Assembly: GCF_041027365.1 (NCBI RefSeq)
Contig: NZ_JBFTEH010000003.1
Location: 372,001 to 436,000, forward strand
Source of the DNA: VKMB-3413 sp041027365
GTDB taxonomy: Bacteria; Pseudomonadota; Alphaproteobacteria; Rhizobiales; Rhizobiaceae
DNA: 64,000 bases
Reading direction: 5' to 3'
The number at the start of each line of letters is the position of its first letter. The stretch's first letter is position 1. This document shows positions 53,718-63,671 of this stretch, in pieces. A program made the translations under genes and the position numbers. Below the pieces are notes generated by a model that saw only the letters and a list, made by a program, of their open reading frames with translations, searched no databases and was not told the DNA's origin.

Positions 53718-54668
53718 TCAGCCTAGCGGCGGAAGGCCGAGGTCGTCTCGCCGGGGCAGGTCGGCGCCGCGCCGCGAGCAGGTGACGGCGGCGGCCGAGA
53801 CGGCGAAGCCGACGAGATCCTCGACCGCGCCTCTGTCGAGCGACAGGAGGGCGTCGCGGGACAGCAGGCCGCGTTCCTGCAGCCAGGCGAGGAGCGCCGC
53901 CTGGAAGGTGTCGCCGGCGCCGACGGTGTCGACGACCGTGACCGCGCGGCCCGGAATTGCCGCTTCGACGCCGCCGGCGGACCGGACGACGGCGCCCGCT
54001 CCCCCTCGCGTCACCACCGCCATCGCCGCGCCCGCGCCGATCCAGTCTGCGAGCACGCTGTCGATGCTGCGGCCGGGGAACAGAAGCTCTAGGTCCTCCT
54101 CGCTCGCCTTGACGACGGCGGCATGCGGCGCGAGTTCGGCGACCTTGGCGCGCCAGACGTCGAGGTCGGGCACGACCGAGGCGCGGATGTTCGGATCGTA
54201 GGAGATGAAGCGGCGGGAGGCTTCCTCGCGGACGAGACGGGCGAGGGCGGAGGCGGTCGGCTCCGTCACCGTCGAATAGGACCCGCCGATATGGATCGCC
54301 GTCACCTCGTCCGGCAGGGTCGGCACCTCGTCCGGCGAGATCGAGCGGTCGGCGGTTCCCTCGATATAGAAGGAGTAGCGGGGCGTGCCGTCCGCGCCCA
54401 GCGAGACGACGGCGAGCGTCGTGTTGCGATCGGTCGCGATCAGGAAGCGCTGGTCGATCGCTTCGCGCTCCATGAAGGCGCGGATGCGCTGGCCGAAGAG
54501 GTCGCCGGAGATCTTCGAGAAATAGGCCGAGCGATGCCCGAGCCGTGCGAGGCCGAGAGCGGCATTGAGGGCCGATCCCCCGACCCTGCCGGCGAGGGCG
54601 ATCGACGCGACGTCGTCGCCCGCGTCGGAAAACAGGTCGAACAGCGAGTCGCCGCAGCTCAGGAACAT
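53718..54668 (-). CDS. PfkB-family sugar kinase (fructokinase-like)
   Basis: A 316-residue ribokinase-fold enzyme. The substrate-binding glycines are in GGSALNAALGLARLG near residue 31, and the catalytic aspartate in VGAGDTFQAAL near residue 247 with the anion hole. Members of this subgroup phosphorylate fructose or related sugars at the cytoplasm. GGAAGG lies before ATG 54668. It is transcribed toward the outer-membrane protein gene and ends at the shared hairpins. Confidence 0.88.
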   Translation of the reverse strand: MFLSCGDSLFDLFSDAGDDVASIALAGRVGGSALNAALGLARLGHRSAYFSKISGDLFGQRIRAFMEREAIDQRFLIATDRNTTLAVVSLGADGTPRYSFYIEGTADRSISPDEVPTLPDEVTAIHIGGSYSTVTEPTASALARLVREEASRRFISYDPNIRASVVPDLDVWRAKVAELAPHAAVVKASEEDLELLFPGRSIDSVLADWIGAGAAMAVVTRGGAGAVVRSAGGVEAAIPGRAVTVVDTVGAGDTFQAALLAWLQERGLLSRDALLSLDRGAVEDLVGFAVSAAAVTCSRRGADLPRRDDLGLPPLG

Positions 54669-54831
54669 TTCGCCACCTTCCGATAAACGCCCAACGGCCA
54701 TTTGACCCGCCGCTAGCAGGATTGCGGCGCCCGGAAAAGGCCCGCAGATCCTGCCGGCGGGCGCGTGCCCTTTCTTCGCCGGTCGCCGCCGCTATCATCG
54801 CGGACCGGAAGCAGGGGAAGGAGTCGCCGCA

Positions 54832-55635
54832 ATGCCGTTTGCCCGCGTCAACGGGATCGTCGTCCACTACAGGCTCGAGGGCGAGGCCGGCGCGCCGGCG
54901 CTGGTGCTGATCAATTCGCTCGGGACCGATTTCCGCATCTGGGACGACGTCGTCGCGCGGCTGTCCGGCAGCTTCCGGATCCTGCGCTACGACAAGCGCG
55001 GCCACGGCCTCTCCGAGGCGACGCCCGCGCCTTACGCGATGGCGACGCACGTCGCCGACCTCGCCGCCCTGATCGATCATGTCGGTCTCGACAAGCCGCT
55101 CGTCGTGGGGCTGTCGATCGGCGGGATGATCGCGCAGGGGTATGCCGCCGACCGGCCGGAGCGGCTCGCCGGGCTCGTCCTGATGGACACGGCGCACAAG
55201 ATCGGGACGCCGCAGTCCTGGAACGAGCGCATCGAGGCGATCGAGGCGGGCGGCATCGCCGCTCTCGCCGGCCCGATCCTGGAGCGATGGTTCACGCCGG
55301 ACTATCGGCGGCCGGACAATCCCGCCTTCACCGGCTATGCCAACATGCTGACGCGCACGCCGGTCGAGGGCTATCTCGGCAGCTGCGCGGCGCTGCGCGA
55401 CGCCGACTACACCGAGGAAGCGCGGGAGCTCGCTCTGCCGGTCCTCTGCGTCGTCGGCGATCAGGACGGCTCGACGCCGCCGGATCTCGTGCGCTCGACC
55501 TCGGAGCTGATCGAAGGCGCGCTGTTCGAGATCATCGCCGGTGCCGGTCACCTGCCGTGCATCGAGCAGCCGGAGGCGACGGCGGCGCTGGTGGAGGACT
55601 TCGCGCAGTCGGTGTTCGAAGGAGGCGTCCCATGA
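54832..55635 (+). CDS. pcaD: 3-oxoadipate enol-lactonase
   Basis: A 267-residue alpha/beta hydrolase. The nucleophile elbow is GLSIGGMIAQ near residue 93, the acid and His are in VVGDQDGSTPPDL and GAGHLPCIEQP. The N-terminal VNGIVVHYRLEGE and LRYDKRGHGLS are typical of PcaD, which hydrolyses 3-oxoadipate enol-lactone in the protocatechuate branch of the beta-ketoadipate pathway. It overlaps pcaB by four bases. The rest of the pathway is not in the window. Confidence 0.88.
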   Translation: MPFARVNGIVVHYRLEGEAGAPALVLINSLGTDFRIWDDVVARLSGSFRILRYDKRGHGLSEATPAPYAMATHVADLAALIDHVGLDKPLVVGLSIGGMIAQGYAADRPERLAGLVLMDTAHKIGTPQSWNERIEAIEAGGIAALAGPILERWFTPDYRRPDNPAFTGYANMLTRTPVEGYLGSCAALRDADYTEEARELALPVLCVVGDQDGSTPPDLVRSTSELIEGALFEIIAGAGHLPCIEQPEATAALVEDFAQSVFEGGVP

Positions 55636-56705
55636 GCGCCTCGGCCTTCGACCATCCGATCCTGTCCGGCCTCGTCGGCGACGAGGAACTCGCGACCTAT
55701 TTCACCGCCGCCGCCGAGATCGACGCGATGCTGGCCTTCGAGGCGGCGCTGGCCGAGGCCGAGGCGGAGGCCGGGATGATTCCGTCGGAAGCCGCCGAAG
55801 CCGTCCGGGCGCGACTGGAAGCCTTCTCCCCGGACCTCGACGCGCTGGCGCAGGCGACCGCGCATGACGGCCTCGTGGTGCCGGGCCTGTTGAAGCAGCT
55901 TCGCAGCAGCCTCGATCCGGACGTCGCCCAGGCCTTGCACAAGGGCTCGACCAGCCAGGACGTGATCGATGCGTCGATGGCGATGCGGCTGCAGGGCGCC
56001 TCGCTGGTGCTCGACCGGCGGCTGGAGGCGATCGTCGACGCCTTCTCGGATTGGGGCCTTCGCGACGGCGAGCGGGTGGTCATGGCGCATACGCGCATGC
56101 AGGCGGCCAAGCCCGTGCGCTTTGCCCGCAAGATCGCCTCCTGGACCGATCCGCTGGTGCGCTGCCGGCTGCGTCGGGAGGAGATCGCGCCGCGCGCCTT
56201 CGCGCTGAGAATGGGCGGCGCCGTCGGCGACCGCGCCGGCTACGGCGATGCGGCGGACGCCATCGCCCGGCAGGTCGCCCAGACGCTCGGCCTCTACGAG
56301 GCGCCGACGGCGCTGCATTCGGAGCGCGACGGCATTGCCGAACTCGGCAGCTGGCTGTCGCTGATCACCGGCGCGCTCGGCAAGTTCGGGCAGGACGCGG
56401 CGCTGAGCCTGCAGAACGAGGTGGGGGAGCTGAAGCTCGAAGGCGGCGGCGGCTCCTCGGCGATGCCGCACAAGAACAACCCGGTCGGCGCCGAGGTTCT
56501 GGTGACGCTGGCGCGCTTCAACGCGACGCTCGTCTCCGGCCTGCACCAGGCGCTGGTCCACGAGAACGAGCGCTCCGGCGCCGCCTGGACCCTGGAATGG
56601 ATGCTCCTGCCGCAGATGGCGATGGCGGCGGGCGCGGCGACCCGGATCGCGGGCGACCTCATCGGACGCCTGTCGGTCACCGCAGACGCCGGCGAGGTGG
56701 GGTAA
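55632..56705 (+). CDS. pcaB: 3-carboxy-cis,cis-muconate cycloisomerase
   Basis: A 357-residue fumarase/aspartase-superfamily lyase. The signature is GGSSAMPHKNNPVGAEV near residue 275, and the other conserved blocks are HKGSTSQDVIDAS and TRMQAAKPVRFARKI. PcaB cyclises 3-carboxy-cis,cis-muconate to 4-carboxymuconolactone. Its ATG overlaps the pcaD stop, so the two are translated together. The pair usually lies with pcaH, pcaG and pcaC, which are absent here. Confidence 0.92.
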   Translation: MSASAFDHPILSGLVGDEELATYFTAAAEIDAMLAFEAALAEAEAEAGMIPSEAAEAVRARLEAFSPDLDALAQATAHDGLVVPGLLKQLRSSLDPDVAQALHKGSTSQDVIDASMAMRLQGASLVLDRRLEAIVDAFSDWGLRDGERVVMAHTRMQAAKPVRFARKIASWTDPLVRCRLRREEIAPRAFALRMGGAVGDRAGYGDAADAIARQVAQTLGLYEAPTALHSERDGIAELGSWLSLITGALGKFGQDAALSLQNEVGELKLEGGGGSSAMPHKNNPVGAEVLVTLARFNATLVSGLHQALVHENERSGAAWTLEWMLLPQMAMAAGAATRIAGDLIGRLSVTADAGEVG

Positions 56706-56749
56706 GGCCTGCGCTGCCTCCGACGTCCTTCGCCGCCGCGGCTGCGGGA

Positions 56750-58243
<1,494 letters not shown>

Positions 58244-58482
58244 GAAACTCGTACAACTGGCTGTCTTCGCATTCGGACGGTGCCCATTCTGTTTCGAGAA
58301 GCTTAAAGAAATGCCTTAAAGAACCTGAAAGATCGGAATGGTTGTGGATGCGCCGGTCTCCTTGCAGCTTTCGCGATGCATGGGAGCAGCCTGCGCAGCC
58401 TTCTCGCAGCCGGCCCCGCCGTCCCGGGGACCGCGGCAGCACGACCGGCCGGCCTGCAGATCGAGATGGAGATGATGAGGCC

Positions 58483-59214
58483 GTGACGCGTGATGACGGC
58501 TGCCGAACCGCAGCATCGACCGCGCCCGCAGGCGCCGGGCACGAGTCCGCGGGACGCGACCGGGAATCAGGCGTCCGCCCGGCCGACCCCGTTCCCGTGC
58601 CCCGCGAGACACCGGAAGCGCTCTATCGGCGTATCCGCGCCTGCCGCATCTGCCGCGATTCGCCGGCAGGCGAGCCGCTGCCGATCGAGCCGAACCCGAT
58701 CCTGGCGATCTCCGGCACCGCGCGGCTTCTCATCGCCGGCCAGGCGCCGGGCAATCTCGCCGACAAGACCAGCACGCCGTTCAACGATCCGTCCGGCAGG
58801 CGGCTGAGGGAGTGGATGGGGATCGGTCCGGACGTCTTCTACGACCCGGCGCGCGTCGCGATCCTGCCGATGGGCTTCTGCTTTCCCGGCAACGACGCCA
58901 AGGGCGGCGACCGGCCGCCGCGCCGCGAATGCCGCGCCACCTGGCATGAGCAGGTCATGCGGGCGATGCCGCAGGTCGAGCTCATCCTGGCGATCGGCCT
59001 CTACGCGCAGGACTTCCACATCATCGGGCGCCGCCGGCCGCTGGCCGAGACCGTCGCCGACTGGCGCGCCGTCCTCGCAGGCGGCGGCGCCTACGCGCCG
59101 GTTCTGCCGCTGCCGCATCCGTCCTGGCGCAACAATGGCTGGCTGCGGCGCCACCCGTTCTTCGAAGCCGAGCTTCTGCCGGTCCTGAAGCAGCGCGTCG
59201 CCGCCCTCGTCTGA
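58483..59214 (+). CDS. Uracil-DNA glycosylase-family protein
   Basis: A 243-residue protein. The conserved core runs from YRRIRACRICRD through IAGQAPGNLADKTSTPFNDP, GRRLREWMG, ILPMGFCFPG and LPLPHPSWRNNGW, the motifs of COG1573 uracil-DNA glycosylases. Four cysteines, CRIC, GFC and REC, could hold an iron-sulfur cluster as in family 4 enzymes. The start is uncertain: GTG 58483 is used, but GTG 58597 would also keep the whole domain and drop an arginine/alanine-rich, low-complexity leader. It lies between a histidine kinase and DUF3108. Confidence 0.78.
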   Translation: MTRDDGCRTAASTAPAGAGHESAGRDRESGVRPADPVPVPRETPEALYRRIRACRICRDSPAGEPLPIEPNPILAISGTARLLIAGQAPGNLADKTSTPFNDPSGRRLREWMGIGPDVFYDPARVAILPMGFCFPGNDAKGGDRPPRRECRATWHEQVMRAMPQVELILAIGLYAQDFHIIGRRRPLAETVADWRAVLAGGGAYAPVLPLPHPSWRNNGWLRRHPFFEAELLPVLKQRVAALV

Positions 59215-59269
59215 AGCGCGTCGGCCGGCTGCGGTCGCCGGCCGCGCGGGCCGCTCTGCCGCGAGCGGG

Positions 59270-60061
59270 CTATTTCACCGCGACCGACAGCGCCTGCAGC
59301 GTCAGCGGGCCGATTGTCGTCGGGATGCGGGCGTAGACCGGCACGAAGACGTCCTTCTGCGCGATCGGCGCGAACCACAGCTGGATGGTCTGGTCCTTCA
59401 GGAACTTCAGCCCCTTCGACGCCGTATCGTAGCCGCTGACCGGATCGATGCGCGCCTCGCACACCGTGGCAGGGCCGTTGTACCCGGGCATCTTGAAGCT
59501 GTTGCTTCCGCCAGGCGACAGCTCGAGGTCGAGCCGCGACCACCCGTCGAACAGCGGCAAGGTCCGCTGGCAGACCGAGGCGGGATTCGTGGTCTTGATC
59601 ATCATGCCGCTGAGCGGATCGACCACCGCGGCGAGCTGGCTCTTCTCAACGGGGATGTAGGTCGGCTTCTCGTGCTTGCTGCGCTTGGGACTGACACTGG
59701 CAAAGGTGACGCGACCATCGTTGAAGCGCACGTCGCTCTTCCAGCGCTTGGAGTCGCTCGTATAGTCGAGACCGTAGCGCTGGGCCGAGAAGCCCCCGCT
59801 GCCGAACCGGCCGGACACATGGCTGGTGCCCTTGGTCTCGGACACCAGCGCGCCGAGGCCGGCCGAGGACAGATGGCCGTCGACGCTGAACCGGCTGCCG
59901 TCGATCACGGTGTCGAAAGACGCCTTGCCGATCAGGAGACCGATGATCGCCATGCCGTAGTCGGTGGTGACGGTCTTGGTCTCGGCGCTCGCTCCGGCGC
60001 TGCCGATGGGCGTCAGGGCGATCTGTGAGGCCAGTGCGAGGGCGATCCGCGGAAGTTTCAT
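59270..60061 (-). CDS. DUF3108 exported protein
   Basis: A 263-residue protein with a signal peptide ending near ASA (residue 26). The body is strand-rich with the DUF3108 pattern (YGMAIIGLLIGKASFDTVID, DYTSDSKRWKSDVRFNDGRV, and the P-x-C-E-A-R-I motif). Many hyphomicrobial genomes carry this gene divergent from rpmB, as here. A periplasmic or envelope role is suspected, but no function is known to me. Confidence 0.85.
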   Translation of the reverse strand: MKLPRIALALASQIALTPIGSAGASAETKTVTTDYGMAIIGLLIGKASFDTVIDGSRFSVDGHLSSAGLGALVSETKGTSHVSGRFGSGGFSAQRYGLDYTSDSKRWKSDVRFNDGRVTFASVSPKRSKHEKPTYIPVEKSQLAAVVDPLSGMMIKTTNPASVCQRTLPLFDGWSRLDLELSPGGSNSFKMPGYNGPATVCEARIDPVSGYDTASKGLKFLKDQTIQLWFAPIAQKDVFVPVYARIPTTIGPLTLQALSVAVK

Positions 60062-60304
60062 CCGGATGATTCCAGGAGCGAGAGACTGAGGGGGAGGGGC
60101 GTGGGGCTGAGGATCGGTTGCGGGCCGAAACGGGACCGTTTTGTGGCGCTGCGGGACACGATCGCGATATCGGCCGCGGGTTGACGCTTTCGCAGTCTCG
60201 GACTATAGAGCCCGACGACTTTCCGATCATGCCCGACAGCGATGATCGCGCCGATTTCGGCGGCGCGTCGTGTTGAGCATTAGATTACTCTGAAAGGTGA
60301 TGAG

Positions 60305-60610
60305 ATGTCACGCGCCTGCGAACTCACCGGCAAGGCTGTCCAGTCCGGCAACAATGTCAGCCACGCGAACAACAAGACGCGTCGCCGCTTCCTGCCGAAC
60401 CTGTGCAACGTCACGCTGATCTCCGACGCGCTCGGCCAGAGCTACCGCCTGCGGGTCTCGGCCTATGCGCTGCGTTCGGTCGAGCATCGCGGCGGCCTCG
60501 ACGCCTTCCTGATCAAGGCCGACGAGAGCGAACTGTCGCAGCGCGCCCGGCTCCTGAAGCGCCAGGTCGCCAAGAAGCTCGCCGAGACGGCCGAGCCCGC
60601 CGCCGCCTGA
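60305..60610 (+). CDS. rpmB: 50S ribosomal protein L28
   Basis: A 101-residue small basic protein. SRACELTGKAVQSGNNVSHA, then TRRRFLPNLCNVTLISD are the family signature of alphaproteobacterial L28. AAAGGTG precedes ATG 60305. It is a constituent of the large subunit. The neighbouring yhhQ gene follows 111 bases on, probably with its own control element. Confidence 0.97.
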   Translation: MSRACELTGKAVQSGNNVSHANNKTRRRFLPNLCNVTLISDALGQSYRLRVSAYALRSVEHRGGLDAFLIKADESELSQRARLLKRQVAKKLAETAEPAAA

Positions 60611-60693
60611 GGCCGTGCGCGGCCCCTGCCGCGCTTCGCCTGACACCATGCAGCATGCCTGAGACCGGGCGCCCGATGCGGCGCGCCGGTTTC

Positions 60694-60724
60694 TGCTGGT
60701 TCCATCACCCAGGATAAAAAAATG
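60694..60724 (+). promoter_or_regulatory. Candidate preQ1-I riboswitch in the yhhQ leader
   Basis: Directly before yhhQ are GGTTC (60698-60702), CACCC (60706-60710) and ATAAAAAA (60714-60721), in the order and with the 3-base final spacing of the Bacillus subtilis preQ1-I aptamer. CTGG (60696-60699) can pair with CCAG (60709-60712), a 4-base-pair stem; the ribosome-binding AGGA (60711-60714) would be masked. The loop is three bases shorter than in B. subtilis, and the stem one pair shorter. A possible second pairing is the loop CAT with the start ATG. Its target, a queuosine-precursor transporter, is what the ligand would predict. Confidence 0.5.
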
Positions 60725-61414
60725 CCGAGCCTCAAGACCTATTCGCTGCCCGTGGCAGCCATGGCGCTGATCGTCCTCGCCTCGAACGTGCTGGTCCAGT
60801 ATCCGGTGTTCGGGCAGGTGGGCGGGCTGCAGCTCGCCGACGTCCTCACCTGGGGCGCCTTCACCTATCCCTTCGCCTTCCTGGTGACCGACCTCACCAA
60901 CCGCCGATTCGGACCGCGGATCGCCCGCCGCGTGGTGTTCGCAGGCTTCGTCACCGCGGTTCTCGCCTCGCTGGTCGCGCCGCCGCTGCTCTTCGATCTC
61001 GGCCTCCTCCAGTTCCCGACCAGCGGCGACCGGCTGTTCCGGATCGCGGTGGCGTCCGGTGCCGCCTTCCTGATGGCGCAGCTCCTCGACATCGCCGTGT
61101 TCAACCGGCTGCGGCAGGAGAGCTGGTGGCGCGCGCCGGCGGCGTCCTCGCTGTCGGGCTCGGTCATCGACACGCTGACCTTCTTCTCCGTTGCCTTTGC
61201 GCCGCTGTTCGTCTTCGTCGGGCCGAACGACGATTTCGCGCTGCAGAGCGCCAGGCTCTTCGGCGTCTATGCGGTCGAGGCGCCGCGCTGGATCTCCTGG
61301 GCGATGGGCGATTTTTCGGTGAAGCTGATGATCGCGGTCTTCGCGCTGGTGCCCTACCGCATCATCATGCAGCAGTTCATGCCCTACCGGGTCCCGGCGA
61401 CCGCTGCGCGCTGA
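60722..61414 (+). CDS. yhhQ: Queuosine precursor transporter YhhQ
   Basis: A 230-residue inner-membrane protein with six helices. The family motifs GLQLADVLTWGAFTYPFAFL and VTDLTNRRFGPRIARRVV are clear, and WISWAMGDFSVKLMIAV is near the end. YhhQ imports preQ0/preQ1 for queuosine synthesis of tRNA. AGGA lies seven bases before ATG 60722, inside the candidate riboswitch. Confidence 0.93.
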   Translation: MPSLKTYSLPVAAMALIVLASNVLVQYPVFGQVGGLQLADVLTWGAFTYPFAFLVTDLTNRRFGPRIARRVVFAGFVTAVLASLVAPPLLFDLGLLQFPTSGDRLFRIAVASGAAFLMAQLLDIAVFNRLRQESWWRAPAASSLSGSVIDTLTFFSVAFAPLFVFVGPNDDFALQSARLFGVYAVEAPRWISWAMGDFSVKLMIAVFALVPYRIIMQQFMPYRVPATAAR

Positions 61415-61489
61415 CCGGGCGCCGGCGCCTGGCCTCGGCCGCGAGGCGGTTGCCGCTACGAGGCGGCGTGGCAGAAGGCCGGCGGCGCG

Positions 61490-63403
61490 TTACCGGCGTC
61501 CGCCCGCAACGCGCCGGCGAGAGCCGCCGCGACCCCGACCGGCCCCCTCGTCCTCGAAGAGATCGGCGAGCTGCTCGGTCATCGCCCCGGCGAGCTCTTC
61601 CGCATCGACGATGGTGACGGCGCGGCGATAGTAGCGGGTGACGTCGTGGCCGATGCCGATCGCCAGGAGCTCGACCGGCGAGCGCGTCTCGATCTCCTCG
61701 ATCACCGCCCGCAGGTGCCGCTCCAGATAGTTGCCGGGGTTCACCGACAGGGTGGAATCGTCGACCGGCGCGCCGTCCGAGATCATCATCAGGATGCGCC
61801 GCTGTTCGGGCCGGGCGAGCAGGCGGTTGTGCGCCCAGATCAGCGCCTCGCCGTCGATGTTCTCCTTCAGCAGCCCCTCGCGCATCATCAGGCCGAGATT
61901 GCGCCGCGCCCGCCGCCAGGGCGCGTCGGCGCTCTTGTAGACGATGTGGCGCAGATCGTTCAGCCGGCCGGGTTTCGCCGGCTTGCCGGCCTTCAGCCAG
62001 GCCTCGCGCGACTGCCCGCCCTTCCAGGCCCGCGTCGTGAAGCCGAGCACCTCGACCTTGACGCCGCAGCGCTCCAGCGTGCGGGCCAGGATGTCGGCGC
62101 AGGTCGCCGCGACCGTGATCGGCCGGCCGCGCATCGAGCCGGAATTGTCGATCAGCAAGGTGACGATCGTGTCGCGGAATTCGGTGTCGCGCTCCATCTT
62201 GTAGGAGAGCGGCTGCATCGGGTCGGTGACCATGCGGGTGAGCCGCGCGGTGTCGAGATAGCCCTCTTCGAGGTCGAAGTCCCAGGACCGGTTCTGCTGC
62301 GCCATAAGGCGCCGCTGCAGCCGGTTGGCGAGCCGCCCGACGACGCCGGATAGCGTCGCGAGCTGCTTGTCGAGGAAGGCCCTCAGGCGATCGAGCTCGG
62401 CCTCGTCGCACAGGTCCTCGGCGCCGACCATCTCGTCGAACTGCGTCGCGAAGACGCGGTAGTCGAGATCGCCCATCTGGTTGTTCAGCGGCTGGTTCGG
62501 CCGGCGCGACTCGCCCGGCGTCTCGGTATCCTGCGTGTCGTCGTCGACCGGGTCCTCGGCGGTGACCTCGGAGGATTCGGCCTCCGCCGTCTCCTCGTTC
62601 TCGCCCTCGTTCTCGCTTTCCTCGGCCTGCGCGTCCTCGGCGCCGGAATCCTTCTCGGACCCGCCTTCCTCGTTGTCGCGGCTCTGGTTGTCGCCCTGTT
62701 CCTCGTCCTCGTCGCTGTCCTCGGACTGGTTCTCCTCGGCGAGCTCCTCCGCCATCTCCAGCGACACCAGCATGTCGCGCATGGCGCGGGCGAACGCGTC
62801 CTGATCCTCCAGCGTCTCGGAGAGCTTCTCGAACTTCGCCCCGGCCTTCTCCTCAACGAAGTCGCGCCAGACGTCGACGAGCGCCCGCGCGCTCTCGGGA
62901 ACCGGGCGTCCGGTCAGCTTCTCGCGCACCATCAGCGCGACGGCGTCCTCGATCGGCGCCTCGGCCTTGTCGGTGACCTCGGAGAGGTTGGAGCGGAAAT
63001 ACTTGTCCTCGAGCATGGAGGCGAGATTGTCGCCGACCCCGCGCATGGCGTTGGCGCCGATCGCCTCGCAGCGGGCCTGCTCGACGGCGTCGTAGACCGC
63101 GCGCGCCCCGCGCCCTTCCGGCGAGAGGTTGGCGTGCAGGCGGCTGTCGTGCCGCGCCTTGCGGAGCGCCATCGCGTCGGCGAGGCCGCGGGTGACGGCG
63201 ACGTCGTTCTTCGTGGTGCGCTTCGGCAGGTCGGGCAGGCGCGCCCGGTTACCGGCGAGGCCCGGCCGTTCGGAGGCGAAGGTGACCTCCATCTCCGGCT
63301 CGCCCGCGATCGCCCGCAGCGCGCCGGCGATGGCGCGGCGGAAGGGTTCGCGGTCGGTGGATTTCTGCGTCGGTGGGCGCTTGTTGTCGCCGATCTTGCT
63401 CAT
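61490..63403 (-). CDS. cobT: Aerobic cobaltochelatase subunit CobT
   Basis: A 637-residue subunit of the CobN-CobS-CobT complex that inserts cobalt into hydrogenobyrinic acid a,c-diamide for vitamin B12. The N-terminal domain (about 1-215) is followed by a long acidic Glu/Asp/Gln region (220-305). The C-terminal von Willebrand A domain has the metal site TLLIDNSGSMRGR near residue 420. ATG 63403 is used; upstream codons are proline-rich and unlike the family. The usual partner cobS is not next to it on the upstream side, where a dehydrogenase gene starts instead. Confidence 0.94.
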   Translation of the reverse strand: MSKIGDNKRPPTQKSTDREPFRRAIAGALRAIAGEPEMEVTFASERPGLAGNRARLPDLPKRTTKNDVAVTRGLADAMALRKARHDSRLHANLSPEGRGARAVYDAVEQARCEAIGANAMRGVGDNLASMLEDKYFRSNLSEVTDKAEAPIEDAVALMVREKLTGRPVPESARALVDVWRDFVEEKAGAKFEKLSETLEDQDAFARAMRDMLVSLEMAEELAEENQSEDSDEDEEQGDNQSRDNEEGGSEKDSGAEDAQAEESENEGENEETAEAESSEVTAEDPVDDDTQDTETPGESRRPNQPLNNQMGDLDYRVFATQFDEMVGAEDLCDEAELDRLRAFLDKQLATLSGVVGRLANRLQRRLMAQQNRSWDFDLEEGYLDTARLTRMVTDPMQPLSYKMERDTEFRDTIVTLLIDNSGSMRGRPITVAATCADILARTLERCGVKVEVLGFTTRAWKGGQSREAWLKAGKPAKPGRLNDLRHIVYKSADAPWRRARRNLGLMMREGLLKENIDGEALIWAHNRLLARPEQRRILMMISDGAPVDDSTLSVNPGNYLERHLRAVIEEIETRSPVELLAIGIGHDVTRYYRRAVTIVDAEELAGAMTEQLADLFEDEGAGRGRGGSRRRVAGGRR

Positions 63404-63671
63404 GGGAGAACAGATAGGCCGCAGGGGCGCCCGGCGGCAAGGGAGAGGGTGCCCGGCGTGCGAAATTGCTGCAGGCGGCGGCGGCCCGGACTGCACATCC
63501 GCAGACGCCGCGGCGCGGGGGACGACGCTGCGATCCTTCGCCGCGACGATAGGCCCGTGCCGCTCGGCGCTTGAAATCGCGGCGCTCCGGCAGAGTTACG
63601 TCCCCGACCGCCGCCGACGATGCGCCAGACGACCGGGCGCCGGGCGGCTCACCAACAACCGGAAGATCATC

